Of a DNA stretch of 64,000 bases, positions 36,426 to 45,900 are shown in pieces. Each line of letters opens with the position of its first letter. Within the stretch, counting starts at the first letter, position 1. The stretch covers positions 1 to 64,000 of the forward strand of contig JAIXSM010000015.1 in the NCBI GenBank assembly GCA_027484655.1, given 5' to 3'. The translations under genes were made by a program, and so were the position numbers. The notes beneath the pieces were generated by a model. It made no database searches. It worked only from the letters and a program-made list of their open reading frames with translations, and was not told the origin of the DNA. The stretch comes from Hyphomicrobiales bacterium (GTDB taxonomy: Bacteria > Pseudomonadota > Alphaproteobacteria > Rhizobiales > Beijerinckiaceae).

Positions 36426-38753
36426 ATGGGAGAGTTTGCGCTTGGCCAGCCGGTGTCGCGCTTCGAGGATCCGCGCCTCATCCAGGGCGGCGGCCGCTAC
36501 GTGGACGACCTTGCGCTCCCCGGCATGACCCACGGCGTCGTGCTCCGCTCGAAGCACGCGCACGCAAAGATCCTGAACATCGACACGAGCCGCGCCAAGG
36601 CCGCCCCGGGCGTTCTCGCCGTGCTCACCCATGCGGACTGGGCCGCCTCCGGCTACAGCTCGCTGCCGCTGCCCACCGGCAAGAAGAAGCGCGACGGATC
36701 CCCCATCTACGCCCCGCCCCTGCCCGGCCTCACCGGCGACCGGGTGCGCTGGGTGGGCGATTTTGTGGCGTTCGTGGTTGCGGAAACCCGCGAGCAGGCG
36801 CTCGACGCGCTCGAACTGATCGAGGTCGACTACGAGCCAGTGCCGGCGGTGTTCACGGCGGAAGACGCCCTGAAGCCCGGCGCGCCCGCTGTGCATGACG
36901 CCAACCCCGACAACATCTGCTTCGTCCACACCGAGGGCGACAAGGCCGCCACCGACGCCGCTATCGCCAGCGCGCCGCATGTGGTGAAGCAGCGCTTCTT
37001 CATCAACCGCGTGATGGCCGCCACCATGGAGCCGCGCGGCAGCGTCGGCGTCTACGACAAGGCGTCGGACCGCTACACGATTTACACCACGCTCCAGCGC
37101 GCCCTCGATTTCCGCGAGAAGCTGGCGCAGACGCTGCGCATCCCCGAGAGCAAGCTGCGCGTGGTCGCCGGCGACATCGGCGGCAGCTTCGGCATGAAAT
37201 CCGGCGTCTACAACGAGGTTGGCCTTGTGCTGCTGGCCTCGAAGAAGATCGGGCGCCCGGTGAAGTGGACCGCGACGCGAACAGAATCCTTCCTCGCCGA
37301 CGCAGCGGGCCGCGACAACCTGACGGAAGCCGAGCTGGCGCTGGACAAGGATGGAAAGTTTCTTGCGCTGCGCATCAAGACGCTGGCCAATCTCGGCGCC
37401 TATGTGCAGCCGGGCTCCGACGGCGGGCCAGTGAGCAATCTCGGCACGCTGGCGGGCGTCTACACCACGCCGGCGATCCACGTGGATGTGACGGCGGTCT
37501 TCTCCAACACCCACTGGATGCGCCCCTACCGTGGCAACGGACGCCCTGAAGCCGCTTACGTGATCGAGCGCATCATCGACATCGCCGCTGATCGACTCGG
37601 CTTCGATCCTGTGGAGCTGCGGCGCAAGAACATGATCGCGCCCAGCGCCCTGCCCTACAAGACCGCCCTGTCGTTCACCTACGACTCCGGCGAGTTCGAA
37701 AAGTGCATGGACATGGCGCTGACCATGGCCGACTGGAAGGGTTTTGAAGCCCGTCGCGCGGAGGCGCGCAAGCGCGGCAAGCTGCGCGGCATCGGCCTGT
37801 CCAACTCCATCGAGAAGGCGGGCGCCGCCGGCTACGAGGGCGCGGAAATCCGCTTTGATCGCGGCGGCAGCGTCACCATTCTCTCGGGCGCCGTGAGCCA
37901 CGGACAGGGCCACGAGACCGTGTTCAAGCAGCTGGTGTGCGACAAGCTGGGGCTTGATCCCAAGGATGTGCACTACGAGCAGGGCGACACCGACGTGGTG
38001 TTCTTCGGCGAGGGCACAGGCGGCTCGCGCACGTCCTCCATCGGCGGCGGCGCCATGCTGATGGCGACCGGCAAGATCATCGACAAGGCGAAGAAGATCG
38101 CCGCCCACGCCATGGGTGTTGATGATGTCGACTTCCAGGACGGTGTGTTCGTCAACCGGCAGACCAACCAGACGCTGACCATGACGGAGGTGGCGCTGCG
38201 CGCCGCCAACCCGGACAAGATCCCGCGCGACATGGAGCCCGGCCTTAACGCCAGCGCGGTCTATCACCAGCGCAAGGCGAACTATCCCTCAGGCTCCCAC
38301 GTGTGCGAACTGGAGATCGATGAGGAGACGGGCGCGGTCGAAATCGTGCGCTACAACGTCGTGGACGACGTGGGCAACGTCATGAACCCGCTGCTGCTCA
38401 AAGGGCAAATCCACGGCGGCGTCGCCATGGGCATCGGCCAGATGCTGATGGAGGACATCAAGTACGACGAGAACGGCGAGCTGCTCACCGCCTCGTTCAT
38501 GGATTACGCCATGCCGCATGCGGACACCGTGCCGTACATGGAGGTGAAGAGCCATCCGTGCCCCACGCCCTCCAACCCGCTGGGCGTCAAGGGCGCGGGC
38601 GAGGCGGGCTGCGTCGGCGCGCTGCCGGCGGTGGGCAACGCGCTCGTGGACGCGCTCTCGCATCTGGGCGTCGATGACGTGCCCATGCCCGCGACGCCGC
38701 TGGCGCTGTGGCGCATCATCAACGCGCACAAGCAGAAAGCAGCGGCCGAGTAA
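36426..38753 (+). CDS. Molybdopterin-binding subunit of a xanthine dehydrogenase/CO dehydrogenase-like enzyme
   Basis: Large (Mo-cofactor) subunit of the xanthine oxidase family, 775 residues. Recognisable features are the ald_Xan_dh N-terminal part (RFEDPRLIQGGGRYVDD), GGSFGMKSG, the active-site loop PYRGNGRPEA near residue 363, and the catalytic Glu motif GAGEAGC near 725. The loop PYRGxGRPEA differs from the AYRCSFR of true CO dehydrogenase, so the substrate is probably an N-heterocycle or aldehyde. No FAD or iron-sulfur subunit gene adjoins it. Confidence 0.9.
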   Translation: MGEFALGQPVSRFEDPRLIQGGGRYVDDLALPGMTHGVVLRSKHAHAKILNIDTSRAKAAPGVLAVLTHADWAASGYSSLPLPTGKKKRDGSPIYAPPLPGLTGDRVRWVGDFVAFVVAETREQALDALELIEVDYEPVPAVFTAEDALKPGAPAVHDANPDNICFVHTEGDKAATDAAIASAPHVVKQRFFINRVMAATMEPRGSVGVYDKASDRYTIYTTLQRALDFREKLAQTLRIPESKLRVVAGDIGGSFGMKSGVYNEVGLVLLASKKIGRPVKWTATRTESFLADAAGRDNLTEAELALDKDGKFLALRIKTLANLGAYVQPGSDGGPVSNLGTLAGVYTTPAIHVDVTAVFSNTHWMRPYRGNGRPEAAYVIERIIDIAADRLGFDPVELRRKNMIAPSALPYKTALSFTYDSGEFEKCMDMALTMADWKGFEARRAEARKRGKLRGIGLSNSIEKAGAAGYEGAEIRFDRGGSVTILSGAVSHGQGHETVFKQLVCDKLGLDPKDVHYEQGDTDVVFFGEGTGGSRTSSIGGGAMLMATGKIIDKAKKIAAHAMGVDDVDFQDGVFVNRQTNQTLTMTEVALRAANPDKIPRDMEPGLNASAVYHQRKANYPSGSHVCELEIDEETGAVEIVRYNVVDDVGNVMNPLLLKGQIHGGVAMGIGQMLMEDIKYDENGELLTASFMDYAMPHADTVPYMEVKSHPCPTPSNPLGVKGAGEAGCVGALPAVGNALVDALSHLGVDDVPMPATPLALWRIINAHKQKAAAE

Positions 38754-38761
38754 GCCGCCGC

Positions 38762-39082
38762 TCAGAAATTGAACAGCGGCGAGGGGCGCCCCGGCGGATC
38801 GAAAGGTCGCGGCAGCGTCTCGCCGCCGTAGCGTCCGCGCTGGTGATCCCACGCCGGGCGCCCCCAGATCGTGTCCATGTTCACGTAGTTTTGCAGCGAG
38901 CCCGGCGGCACGATGGGGCCGCTGTCGGTGAATGGGCGCCGGCGAATGGTGAGCGGCGGCGCGCCGGCGCTGCGGATCGCGCTCTCGCGGTCGCGCCGGG
39001 TCTGCGCGCTGGCGTCTGCAAGGAAGGCGAACGCCGCGACGCCGACAGCGGCCACGGCCAGAACTGCATTCAGTGTGCGCAT
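38762..39082 (-). CDS. Small exported hypothetical protein (106 aa)
   Basis: Not recognised. The protein has a clear signal peptide (residues 1-27, ending DASAQ) and a short mature part rich in Pro, Arg and Gly without Cys. It ends 9 bp from the convergent molybdopterin subunit gene. Nothing in the sequence suggests a function. Confidence 0.6.
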   Translation of the reverse strand: MRTLNAVLAVAAVGVAAFAFLADASAQTRRDRESAIRSAGAPPLTIRRRPFTDSGPIVPPGSLQNYVNMDTIWGRPAWDHQRGRYGGETLPRPFDPPGRPSPLFNF

Positions 39083-39159
39083 CGATCAGTCCCCTTATCC
39101 CGGCTGTCTCGCCTGACAACCTCGACGGAGGGGAAGCGGTTCCTCAAAGGTCTGCGGCG

Positions 39160-39921
39160 TCACCGTCGCCGCTCGGGCGCGACGTTGGCCACCCGCGCGC
39201 GGCATTCGGGCGCGCGGCTCCGGGCGCGGGCGAAAAACGCGGCCGCCGCCGGATCGGCGGAGCGGTCGGCGATCGCCAGCCCCTCAAGGGCGCACACGAG
39301 CGCGTCGCGGGTTTCCCGCTCGCCCGCATCCATGCAGCCAAGACCGGAGATAACGAGCAGCGGGGCAGAAGCCTCATGACGGAAGCCGAGGCACGTGCGC
39401 GCGCCCTCGGCCCCGCGCACGCGCAACGCGCCCACATGGAAGGCGCCGAGGCGCGTCGGCGCCACATCGGGAACCGCAGCCGCCCTTTCCAGCGACAGCC
39501 CGGCCTCGCCGGCGCGTCGCGCCATCTCCAGCCAGAAGGAGACGCTGGCGCCCGCATCGTCGCCAGCGCGAAAGAGGCTCAAGCGCAGGTGCGGCGATCC
39601 GGGATCCGGCGAGCCGAACGCCAGTTGCTCGATGCGCCCGGGGCCAGTCGCCTGACGACGCGCATGATGAAACGCAGGCGCCGCGCCGAACGCATTGGGC
39701 TGCATCGCGAAAAGTCGGGCGCCCTGGGCATCCTCGAACCATGCCGGGGCGGGCGCGGGATCGGGATCGGGTGCGGAAGCGAGAGCGGCCGGGGCGGAGC
39801 GGGGCTCGTCAAGGCCCGCATAGCCGCCCAGAAATCCGGCGACAGCGCCCGCCACGAGAACGCAGCCCACGAGGCCCAGCGGACGGCGGCCGGCGGCGAG
39901 GAGCCTGTACGCGTGTGACAT
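39160..39921 (-). CDS. Membrane-anchored hypothetical protein (253 aa)
   Basis: Not recognised. An N-terminal membrane helix (GLVGCVLVAGAVAGFLGGYAG, about 16-36) resembles the anti-sigma-like or secreted membrane proteins of alphaproteobacteria. It is followed by an Ala/Pro linker with DPDPAPAPA and a 180-residue periplasmic domain with two spaced Cys (CLGFR, LGCMD) that could form a disulphide. It is divergent from asd. Confidence 0.6.
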   Translation of the reverse strand: MSHAYRLLAAGRRPLGLVGCVLVAGAVAGFLGGYAGLDEPRSAPAALASAPDPDPAPAPAWFEDAQGARLFAMQPNAFGAAPAFHHARRQATGPGRIEQLAFGSPDPGSPHLRLSLFRAGDDAGASVSFWLEMARRAGEAGLSLERAAAVPDVAPTRLGAFHVGALRVRGAEGARTCLGFRHEASAPLLVISGLGCMDAGERETRDALVCALEGLAIADRSADPAAAAFFARARSRAPECRARVANVAPERRR

Positions 39922-40138
39922 CCGTCGCTCCGGGGCCCCAGCGGCCCCACATGCGCAGGATTCCGGCCAAACGGATTAACGGAATCATTACAGGCGCCCT
40001 CTCGCCTGCCCTAAAGGTTAACAAAGACTTGAGAGCGTGCGGCCATGCTGGCGCCGGATTGACTCGGACGCGCCCCCATGGTGTTGACGGGCAAATTTTT
40101 CAGCCGGTCCCCCCCGGCGGTCAGCAAGGATCACGCAC

Positions 40139-41167
40139 ATGGGTTTCAAGGTCGCCATCGCGGGCGCCACCGGCAACGTCGGGCGCGAACTGCTCGACAT
40201 TCTGGCTGAGCGCCGCTTCCCCGTCAGCGAGGTTGTTCCGCTGGCCTCCAGCCGCTCCATCGGCACGGAAGTCTCCTTCGGCGACAAGACGCTGAAGTGC
40301 CGCCACCTCGACACCTACGACTTTTCCGACACCGACATCTGCCTGATGTCGGCAGGCGGCTCCGTGTCGAAGGAGTGGGCGCCGAAGATCGGCGCGCAGG
40401 GTTGCGTGGTGATCGATAACTCGTCCACGTGGCGCTACGACTCCGACGTGCCGCTCGTGGTGCCGGAAGTGAACGCGGACGCGGTCGCCGGCTTCCGCAA
40501 GAGGAACATCATCGCCAACCCGAACTGCTCCACCGCGCAGCTCGTCGTGGCGCTGAAGCCGCTGCACGAGCGCGCCACCATCAAGCGCGTGGTTGTCTCG
40601 ACCTACCAGTCGGTTTCCGGCGCGGGCAAGGACGCCATGGACGAACTGTTCGCGCAGACGCGCGCGATTTTCGTGTCCGATCCCGTCGAGTCGAAGAAGT
40701 TTCCCAAGCGCATCGCCTTCAACCTCATTCCGCAGATCGACGTCTTCATGGAGGACGGCTTCACCAAGGAAGAGTGGAAGATGATGGCGGAAACAAAGAA
40801 GATCCTTGATCCCAAGATCAGGCTCACCGCCACCTGCGTGCGCGTGCCCGTGTTCATCTCCCACTCGGAGTCGGTGAACGTGGAGTTCGAAAAGCCGATC
40901 ACGGCTGATGAGGCGCGCGACATCCTGCGCGAGGCGCCCGGCGTGCTCGTGATCGATAAGCGCGAGCCCGGCGGCTACATCACGCCGCATGAGGCCGCCG
41001 GCGAGGACGCCACCTACATCTCGCGCATCCGCGAGGACAACACGGTGGAGAACGGCCTCGCGTTCTGGTGCGTCTCCGACAACCTGCGCAAGGGCGCAGC
41101 GCTCAACGCGGTGCAGATCGCAGAGGTGCTGGTGAACCGCAAGCTCATCACGCCGAAGGCGGGGTGA
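40139..41167 (+). CDS. asd: Aspartate-semialdehyde dehydrogenase
   Basis: NADPH-dependent enzyme that makes aspartate semialdehyde for lysine, diaminopimelate, threonine and methionine synthesis. The dinucleotide motif GATGNVGRELL is near residues 9-19, the catalytic Cys is in NPNCSTAQLV near 130, and the His region follows later. The 342 residues match the family. A GCAAGGATC ribosome-binding region precedes ATG 40139. Confidence 0.96.
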   Translation: MGFKVAIAGATGNVGRELLDILAERRFPVSEVVPLASSRSIGTEVSFGDKTLKCRHLDTYDFSDTDICLMSAGGSVSKEWAPKIGAQGCVVIDNSSTWRYDSDVPLVVPEVNADAVAGFRKRNIIANPNCSTAQLVVALKPLHERATIKRVVVSTYQSVSGAGKDAMDELFAQTRAIFVSDPVESKKFPKRIAFNLIPQIDVFMEDGFTKEEWKMMAETKKILDPKIRLTATCVRVPVFISHSESVNVEFEKPITADEARDILREAPGVLVIDKREPGGYITPHEAAGEDATYISRIREDNTVENGLAFWCVSDNLRKGAALNAVQIAEVLVNRKLITPKAG

Positions 41168-41230
41168 ATGGGGGGCCTTGAGGGACGCCGCCCCTTGGCC
41201 TAGATTCAGTCTGGTCCCGGAGCGTGTCCC

Positions 41231-41461
41231 ATGGGTCTCTTGATCAAGGACGACGAAGTCGAACGACTCGCGCGCGATCTTGCGCGCAGTCAACATCTCG
41301 ACGTGACCGAAACGATACGGCTGGCGCTTGAGGCGTACGCTGCGGCTCATGCGAACATAGATCTTTGGACCAAGCTCAAGCCGCTGCGCGATGAGCTGGA
41401 TCGGGCCGGCCACACGGGACGGACTGCCGACAAGGCATTCTATGACCAACTTTCGACATAG
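41231..41461 (+). CDS. VapB-type antitoxin (Rv0623/PSK_trans_fac family), apparently orphan
   Basis: 76-residue protein of the Rv0623-like family: LIKDDEVERLARDLA near the start, TETIRLALEAY in the middle, and a C-terminal DKAFYDQLS, which in paired systems wraps the VapC PIN-domain toxin. No PIN-domain frame follows; the next gene is the MetE-like gene at 41554. It may be a relic, or regulate a VapC encoded elsewhere. Confidence 0.8.
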   Translation: MGLLIKDDEVERLARDLARSQHLDVTETIRLALEAYAAAHANIDLWTKLKPLRDELDRAGHTGRTADKAFYDQLST

Positions 41462-41553
41462 AACCGGCGCGATAGCCCGCCCGTTGCGCGCGCGGGCGCT
41501 CGTGTGCCATTGATCCTTTCAGACGAAGCGCAAACAAGCCGTCTGGAGGAAAC

Positions 41554-42708
41554 ATGTCGATCGCGGAACACCGCACCAAGCGCATTCTCACAACCCACGT
41601 GGGCAGCCTCCCGCGTCCCGCCTCGCTCTCGGAGCTGATGGTCGCGCGCATGGACAAGCGCGCCGTCGATCCGGCGGCGTTCGAAAACGCGGTGCGGCAG
41701 GCGGTTGTCGATTGCGTAGCCTGGCAGACAGGTCTGGGCGTGGACGTCATCAGCGACGGCGAGCAGTCAAAGACCGGCTTCTTTGCGTATCTGCACGAGC
41801 GCCTCGGCGGCGTGCGCCCACGCTCAGCAGGCGCGAAGGGGCGCACGCACACCAAAGAGATCAACGCGTTTCCCGCGTTCTACGCGGCCGGCCATTCCGG
41901 CACCCAGCCCGCAGGCTCCGAGTGCGTCGACCCGCTTGCCTATAACGGCCACGCCATTCTCGCCCGCGACCTCGAAAATCTGAAGGTCGCGCTGAAGAGC
42001 GCCAATCCGGTCGATGTGTTCATTCCCTGCGCGTCCGTGGGCACGGTGGAAGGCGCCGTCGTCGACATGCATTACAATAACGAGGACGCCTTTCTGGAGG
42101 CGATCAGCGAGACGATGCGCATCGAGTACGAGGCCATCGTGGCGGCGGGCTTCTCCATCCAGCTCGATGACCCGCGCCTTGCCATGCATTACATGCTCAA
42201 CCCGGAGATGACGGTCGAGCAGGCGCGCAAGTGGGCGTGGCGGCGCGTGGAGGCCATGAACCACTCGATCCGCAACATCCCTGCAAATCGTGTGCGCCAT
42301 CACACCTGCTACGGCATCAACATCGGCCCGCGCACCCACGACCTTGAGATGAAGCACCTCACCGACGTGATCCTCGCGATCAACGCGGATTACTATTCGT
42401 TCGAGTTCGCCAACCCGCGCCACGAGCACGAGTGGAATATCTGGGACGGCGTGAAAATACCGGATGAGAAGATGCTGCTGCCGGGCGTCATCACCCACGC
42501 CACGGTGCTCGTGGAGCATCCCGAGCTGGTGGCCCAGCGCATCTGCAAGTTCGCCGACGTTGTGGGCCGCGAGCATGTCATGGCGTCCACCGACTGTGGT
42601 TTCGCCTCCACCCCGCGCGCGGTGCCGGAAGTGGCGCCGGAAATCGTCGAGGCGAAGTTCCAAAGCCTTGTCGAGGGCGCAAAACTGGCGTCGCAGAAGC
42701 TGTTCTGA
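41554..42708 (+). CDS. Cobalamin-independent methionine synthase II-like protein (MetE C-terminal domain)
   Basis: 384-residue TIM-barrel protein matching the C-terminal catalytic half of MetE, without the N-terminal half. The opening THVGSLPRP, the DGEQSK motif, and zinc ligands in HHTCYG (His/Cys) and STDCGF (Cys) are present. Stand-alone proteins of this family include methyltransferases and epoxyalkane:CoM transferases, so methionine synthesis is not assured. The start ATG 41554 is preceded by GGAGGAAAC. Confidence 0.88.
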   Translation: MSIAEHRTKRILTTHVGSLPRPASLSELMVARMDKRAVDPAAFENAVRQAVVDCVAWQTGLGVDVISDGEQSKTGFFAYLHERLGGVRPRSAGAKGRTHTKEINAFPAFYAAGHSGTQPAGSECVDPLAYNGHAILARDLENLKVALKSANPVDVFIPCASVGTVEGAVVDMHYNNEDAFLEAISETMRIEYEAIVAAGFSIQLDDPRLAMHYMLNPEMTVEQARKWAWRRVEAMNHSIRNIPANRVRHHTCYGINIGPRTHDLEMKHLTDVILAINADYYSFEFANPRHEHEWNIWDGVKIPDEKMLLPGVITHATVLVEHPELVAQRICKFADVVGREHVMASTDCGFASTPRAVPEVAPEIVEAKFQSLVEGAKLASQKLF

Positions 42709-42733
42709 GGGCTTCGTAACAGATTGCAGGATG

Positions 42734-42820
42734 CGTCATGGCGGCGAAGGCCGCCATCCACGGCAGGCCACAGGTGAGATATTTTGCCTGTCGTGGATTC
42801 CGGCCTTCGCCGGAATGACG
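42734..42820. repeat. Long intergenic inverted repeat (GGCGAAGGCC type)
   Basis: CGTCATGGCGGCGAAGGCC at the left pairs imperfectly with GGCCTTCGCCGGAATGACG at the right, and CCACGGCAGGC with GCCTGTCGTGG inside. This yields a long hairpin between convergent genes (MetE-like and LLM oxidoreductase). The core CATTCCGGCGAAGGCCGGAATCC is a widespread extragenic palindrome type in proteobacteria; here it probably ends transcription from both sides. Confidence 0.8.
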
Positions 42821-42837
42821 GCCAGAGCTTCAGCGCC

Positions 42838-43842
42838 TCACCCCGCCCTCCACGCCTCCATCAGAAATTCATACGAGCGCACGCGCGCGTCAAAATCGAA
42901 GATCGACGACGTCACCATCACCTCGTCGGCCTGGGTCTCGCGCACAAAATCCTTCAGCCGCGCGACGACCGTCTGGGGCGAGCCTGCAAACAGACGACGC
43001 CGGCGCTGCGCCACGTAAGCGCGCTCCTGATCGGTCCACGGGTGCGCGGCGGCCTCCTCTGGTGAAGGCAGCGGCAGAAGCACGCCACGCGCGCGGCGCA
43101 GCCAGTTGAGATCATATGTCAGCGACAGGCGCTCGGCTTCTTCATCCGTCTCAGCGACAACCGCGGCAACAGCGATAACCGAGTATGGCTGCGCAAGCGC
43201 CTGAGACGGCTCGAACGCCACGCGGTAGGCGCGCATGGGCTCGACGGCGTCATGATCGGAAAAGTGCGACGCGAACGCATAGCCAGCCCCGATGCGCCCA
43301 GCCAGATGGGCGCTGTAATCGCTGGAGCCCAGCAGCCAGAGGGGCGGCAGCGGCGCATCGGACGGCATGGCCTGCACCCGGTGAAACGGATGCCCCTCGG
43401 GAAACGCGCGCGTCTCCCACAGCATCAATTCCTGCAGGCGTTCGAGGAAATCGTCGCCCTGCCGCTCGTCAAGGCGACGACGCAAGGCGTAGGCCGTCGT
43501 CTGGTCCGTGCCCGGCGCGCGACCAAGCCCCAGATCGATGCGGCCGGGAAACAGCGCTTCCAGCGTCTTGAACCGCTCCGCGACCACCAGCGGCGCGTGG
43601 TTCGTGAGCATGATCCCGCCCGAGCCCACACGCATGCGCGTGGTGGCCGCCGCCACACGGCCGATCATGATGTCGGGCGCGCTTGAGGCGATGGAGGGCA
43701 TGCTGTGATGTTCGGCGAGCCAGAAGCGCTCGTAGCCGAGCCGCTCCACCGCCTGCGCCAGCTGCACGGTGCGCGCAAGCGCCTTGCTGGGCGGCGTTTG
43801 CGTGGTGACGAACGAAAGATCGAGAACGGAAAGAGGCGTCAT
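42838..43842 (-). CDS. LLM-class flavin-dependent oxidoreductase (luciferase-like)
   Basis: Luciferase-like monooxygenase fold, 334 residues, of the MsnO8/YhbW type. Motifs seen are [13 protein letters not shown] near residue 36, [17 protein letters not shown] near 75, [11 protein letters not shown] near 102, and [14 protein letters not shown]. These are FMN-dependent enzymes with unknown physiological substrates. ATG 43842 is used; the frame runs on to 44016 inside the carbonic anhydrase gene. It is 14 bp downstream of that gene on the same strand. Confidence 0.9.
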   Translation of the reverse strand: MTPLSVLDLSFVTTQTPPSKALARTVQLAQAVERLGYERFWLAEHHSMPSIASSAPDIMIGRVAAATTRMRVGSGGIMLTNHAPLVVAERFKTLEALFPGRIDLGLGRAPGTDQTTAYALRRRLDERQGDDFLERLQELMLWETRAFPEGHPFHRVQAMPSDAPLPPLWLLGSSDYSAHLAGRIGAGYAFASHFSDHDAVEPMRAYRVAFEPSQALAQPYSVIAVAAVVAETDEEAERLSLTYDLNWLRRARGVLLPLPSPEEAAAHPWTDQERAYVAQRRRRLFAGSPQTVVARLKDFVRETQADEVMVTSSIFDFDARVRSYEFLMEAWRAG

Positions 43843-43856
43843 GCGCCTAATCTGCG

Positions 43857-44588
43857 TCAGAAGCGCGGTTCCGCCAAGGCTGCCGCGTGGGCCACGCGCC
43901 CCACCGCGGCAAAGGCGCCGCTGGCGGGATCGAGCGTGAGCAGCCGCCCGTCCATCACGCTGAAGAAGGCGCCGTGCAGCGCGAGCATGCCCCGCTCCTC
44001 GAGCGTGCGCACGCACGGAAACGTGCGCAGGTTTGCAAGCGACTGGCGCACAGACTCATGGGCCAGCGTCTCGACATAGTCGCTGAGTTCGCCGGGTGCG
44101 GGCGGCCCAAGCCGCTCGTAGGCCGGCTGGATGAGCCGGATCCACTTGCCGATGAAGTCGCCGGGCGACAGCGGGCGCATGTAGGGATCGCGCTCGTTCT
44201 CCGCAAAGGCGCGCACGCCGCCGCACTGGCCGTGGCCGAGCACCACGATGTGCTCCACCCGCAACGCCATCACCGCAAACTCAAGCGCAGCCGAGGTGCC
44301 GTGGTAATCATCGTTGGGCGCGTAGGGCGGCACGAGGTTGGCAACGTTGCGCACGACGAACAGCTCGCCCGGGCCCGCATCAAAGATGACCTCCGGCGAC
44401 ACGCGGGAGTCACAGCAGCCGATCACCATGGTGCGCGGCTTCTGGCCCATTTCCGCGAGCACGCGATAGCGCTCCTGCTCAGCCCGGTAACGCCCGCCGA
44501 GAAAGGCCTCGTAGCCGTCAATCAGCCGCTGCGGAAAGACGGCGGGCACGGAGGGGCGGCGGGCGGCGCTGGTGGTCTGGTCGTTCAT
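43857..44588 (-). CDS. can: Carbonic anhydrase, beta class
   Basis: Zinc enzyme interconverting CO2 and bicarbonate. The zinc ligands are visible: Cys and Asp/Arg in [10 protein letters not shown] near residue 58, and His/Cys in LGHGQCGG near 117-124. The 243 residues are typical. It is divergent from a small DUF3309 gene. Confidence 0.94.
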   Translation of the reverse strand: MNDQTTSAARRPSVPAVFPQRLIDGYEAFLGGRYRAEQERYRVLAEMGQKPRTMVIGCCDSRVSPEVIFDAGPGELFVVRNVANLVPPYAPNDDYHGTSAALEFAVMALRVEHIVVLGHGQCGGVRAFAENERDPYMRPLSPGDFIGKWIRLIQPAYERLGPPAPGELSDYVETLAHESVRQSLANLRTFPCVRTLEERGMLALHGAFFSVMDGRLLTLDPASGAFAAVGRVAHAAALAEPRF

Positions 44589-44703
44589 AGCGTGGTTTTA
44601 CGCCCCGACGATCACGGCCGCAACGCCCCGGTGGAACCGCTACGCCCCCGATGCATTGATCCTTCGTCGCGGCCTTGTAGCGACATCGCCATGGAGGGCC
44701 TGC

Positions 44704-44862
44704 ATGAGCCTGAGCACGATACTCATTGTTCTCCTCATCCTCGCGCTCGTCGGCGCGTTTCCGAACTGGGGCTACAGCCGATCCTGGGGGTATCGCCCAA
44801 GCGGCGCGGTGGGCCTCGTGCTGGTGATCGTGCTCATCCTCGTGCTGCTTGGCAGGCTCTGA
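44704..44862 (+). CDS. DUF3309 family small membrane protein (52 aa)
   Basis: Two hydrophobic helices flank a GAFPNWGYSRSWGYRPSG loop, the signature of DUF3309. Such 50-60-residue membrane proteins are common in proteobacteria and have no known function. ATG 44704 has GGAGGG 6 bp upstream. The open frame begins at 44572, but those codons are not conserved. Confidence 0.85.
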   Translation: MSLSTILIVLLILALVGAFPNWGYSRSWGYRPSGAVGLVLVIVLILVLLGRL

Positions 44863-44946
44863 CGGCGCAGCGGGATTTTCCTGCGAACGTCCCATGGCGC
44901 GGCCCCGGCAGGCCCGTTAGTTTGGCGTTCGCAACAAGGGAAAGCC

Positions 44947-45819
44947 ATGATCACCAGGCCGCGACGCAGCGTTCTCTACATGCCCGGCGCGAACGCGAGA
45001 GCGCTGGAGAAGGCCAGAACGCTGGCGGCGGACGCGCTCGTTCTCGATCTTGAGGACTCCGTCGCCCCCGCCGCCAAGGCGCAGGCCCGCGACCTCGTGT
45101 GCGAGGCGGTGCGCGCACGGGCCTACCCCGGGCGCGAAACTGTCATTCGCATCAATGGCTTCGATACGCCTTGGGGCGCCGACGACGTGCGCGCGGCCTG
45201 CGCTGCGGGGGCAGACGCGATCCTCGTGCCCAAGATCATGAGCGCGGCCGACGCGCTCGACGCCCACGCGCGGATGGACGCCGCGGGCGCGCCGCCTGCG
45301 GTGGGCCTGTGGCTGATGATGGAGACCCCCCGCGCCGTGCTCGACGCCGGCGCCATCGCCGGCGCGCGCTCACAGGCGCCGCGTCTGGGCGCGTTCGTCA
45401 TCGGCGCCAACGATCTGGCCAAGGAGACGCGGGTGCGCCTCGCCCCCGGCCGCGCCGCCCTGGTGCCGTGGCTCATGCAGATCCTGCTCGCCGCCCGCGC
45501 CCATGGGCTGGACGTGATCGACGCGGTGTACAACGACCACACCGACCTCGCCGGGTTCGCCGCCGAATGCGCGCAGGGACGCGACCTGGGCATGGACGGC
45601 AAGTCGCTGATCCATCCGGCGCAGATTGCCCCCTGCAACGACGCCTTCACCCCCTCGCCCGAGGAAATCGCGTGGGCGCGCGCCGTGGTCGCCGCGTTCG
45701 AAAGCCCGGAAAACGCCGGCGTCGGCGTCCTTTCCATGGACGGACGCATGGTCGAGCGCCTGCACGCCGACATGGCGCGGCGCACGCTGGCGGCAGCTAC
45801 GGCGGGGGATCAATCGTGA
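44947..45819 (+). CDS. HpcH/HpaI-family CoA ester lyase (CitE-like)
   Basis: 290-residue TIM-barrel lyase of the citrate lyase beta/malyl-CoA lyase group. Metal and substrate motifs are DLEDSVAP near residue 34, Arg in VIRINGFDTPWG near 66, METPRAVLDAG near 115, and GKSLIHPAQI near 215. It is shorter than malyl-CoA lyase (about 320) and unaccompanied by citD/citF, so a stand-alone CitE-like lyase or thioesterase is likely. The start ATG 44947 follows AAGGGAAAG. Confidence 0.88.
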   Translation: MITRPRRSVLYMPGANARALEKARTLAADALVLDLEDSVAPAAKAQARDLVCEAVRARAYPGRETVIRINGFDTPWGADDVRAACAAGADAILVPKIMSAADALDAHARMDAAGAPPAVGLWLMMETPRAVLDAGAIAGARSQAPRLGAFVIGANDLAKETRVRLAPGRAALVPWLMQILLAARAHGLDVIDAVYNDHTDLAGFAAECAQGRDLGMDGKSLIHPAQIAPCNDAFTPSPEEIAWARAVVAAFESPENAGVGVLSMDGRMVERLHADMARRTLAAATAGDQS

Positions 45820-45900
45820 CCTTGGCCGGTTTCTGTTTCCGCGGGGCTCGCAGCCCTGTTACAACGGCCTCGCACGAGCCGCCCCTGGGACCGCACGACG

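Noticed and set aside
41462-41553. Hidden VapC toxin after the antitoxin
   Set aside because: Only 92 bp precede the next gene, too short for a PIN domain, and no frame carries its acidic residues.
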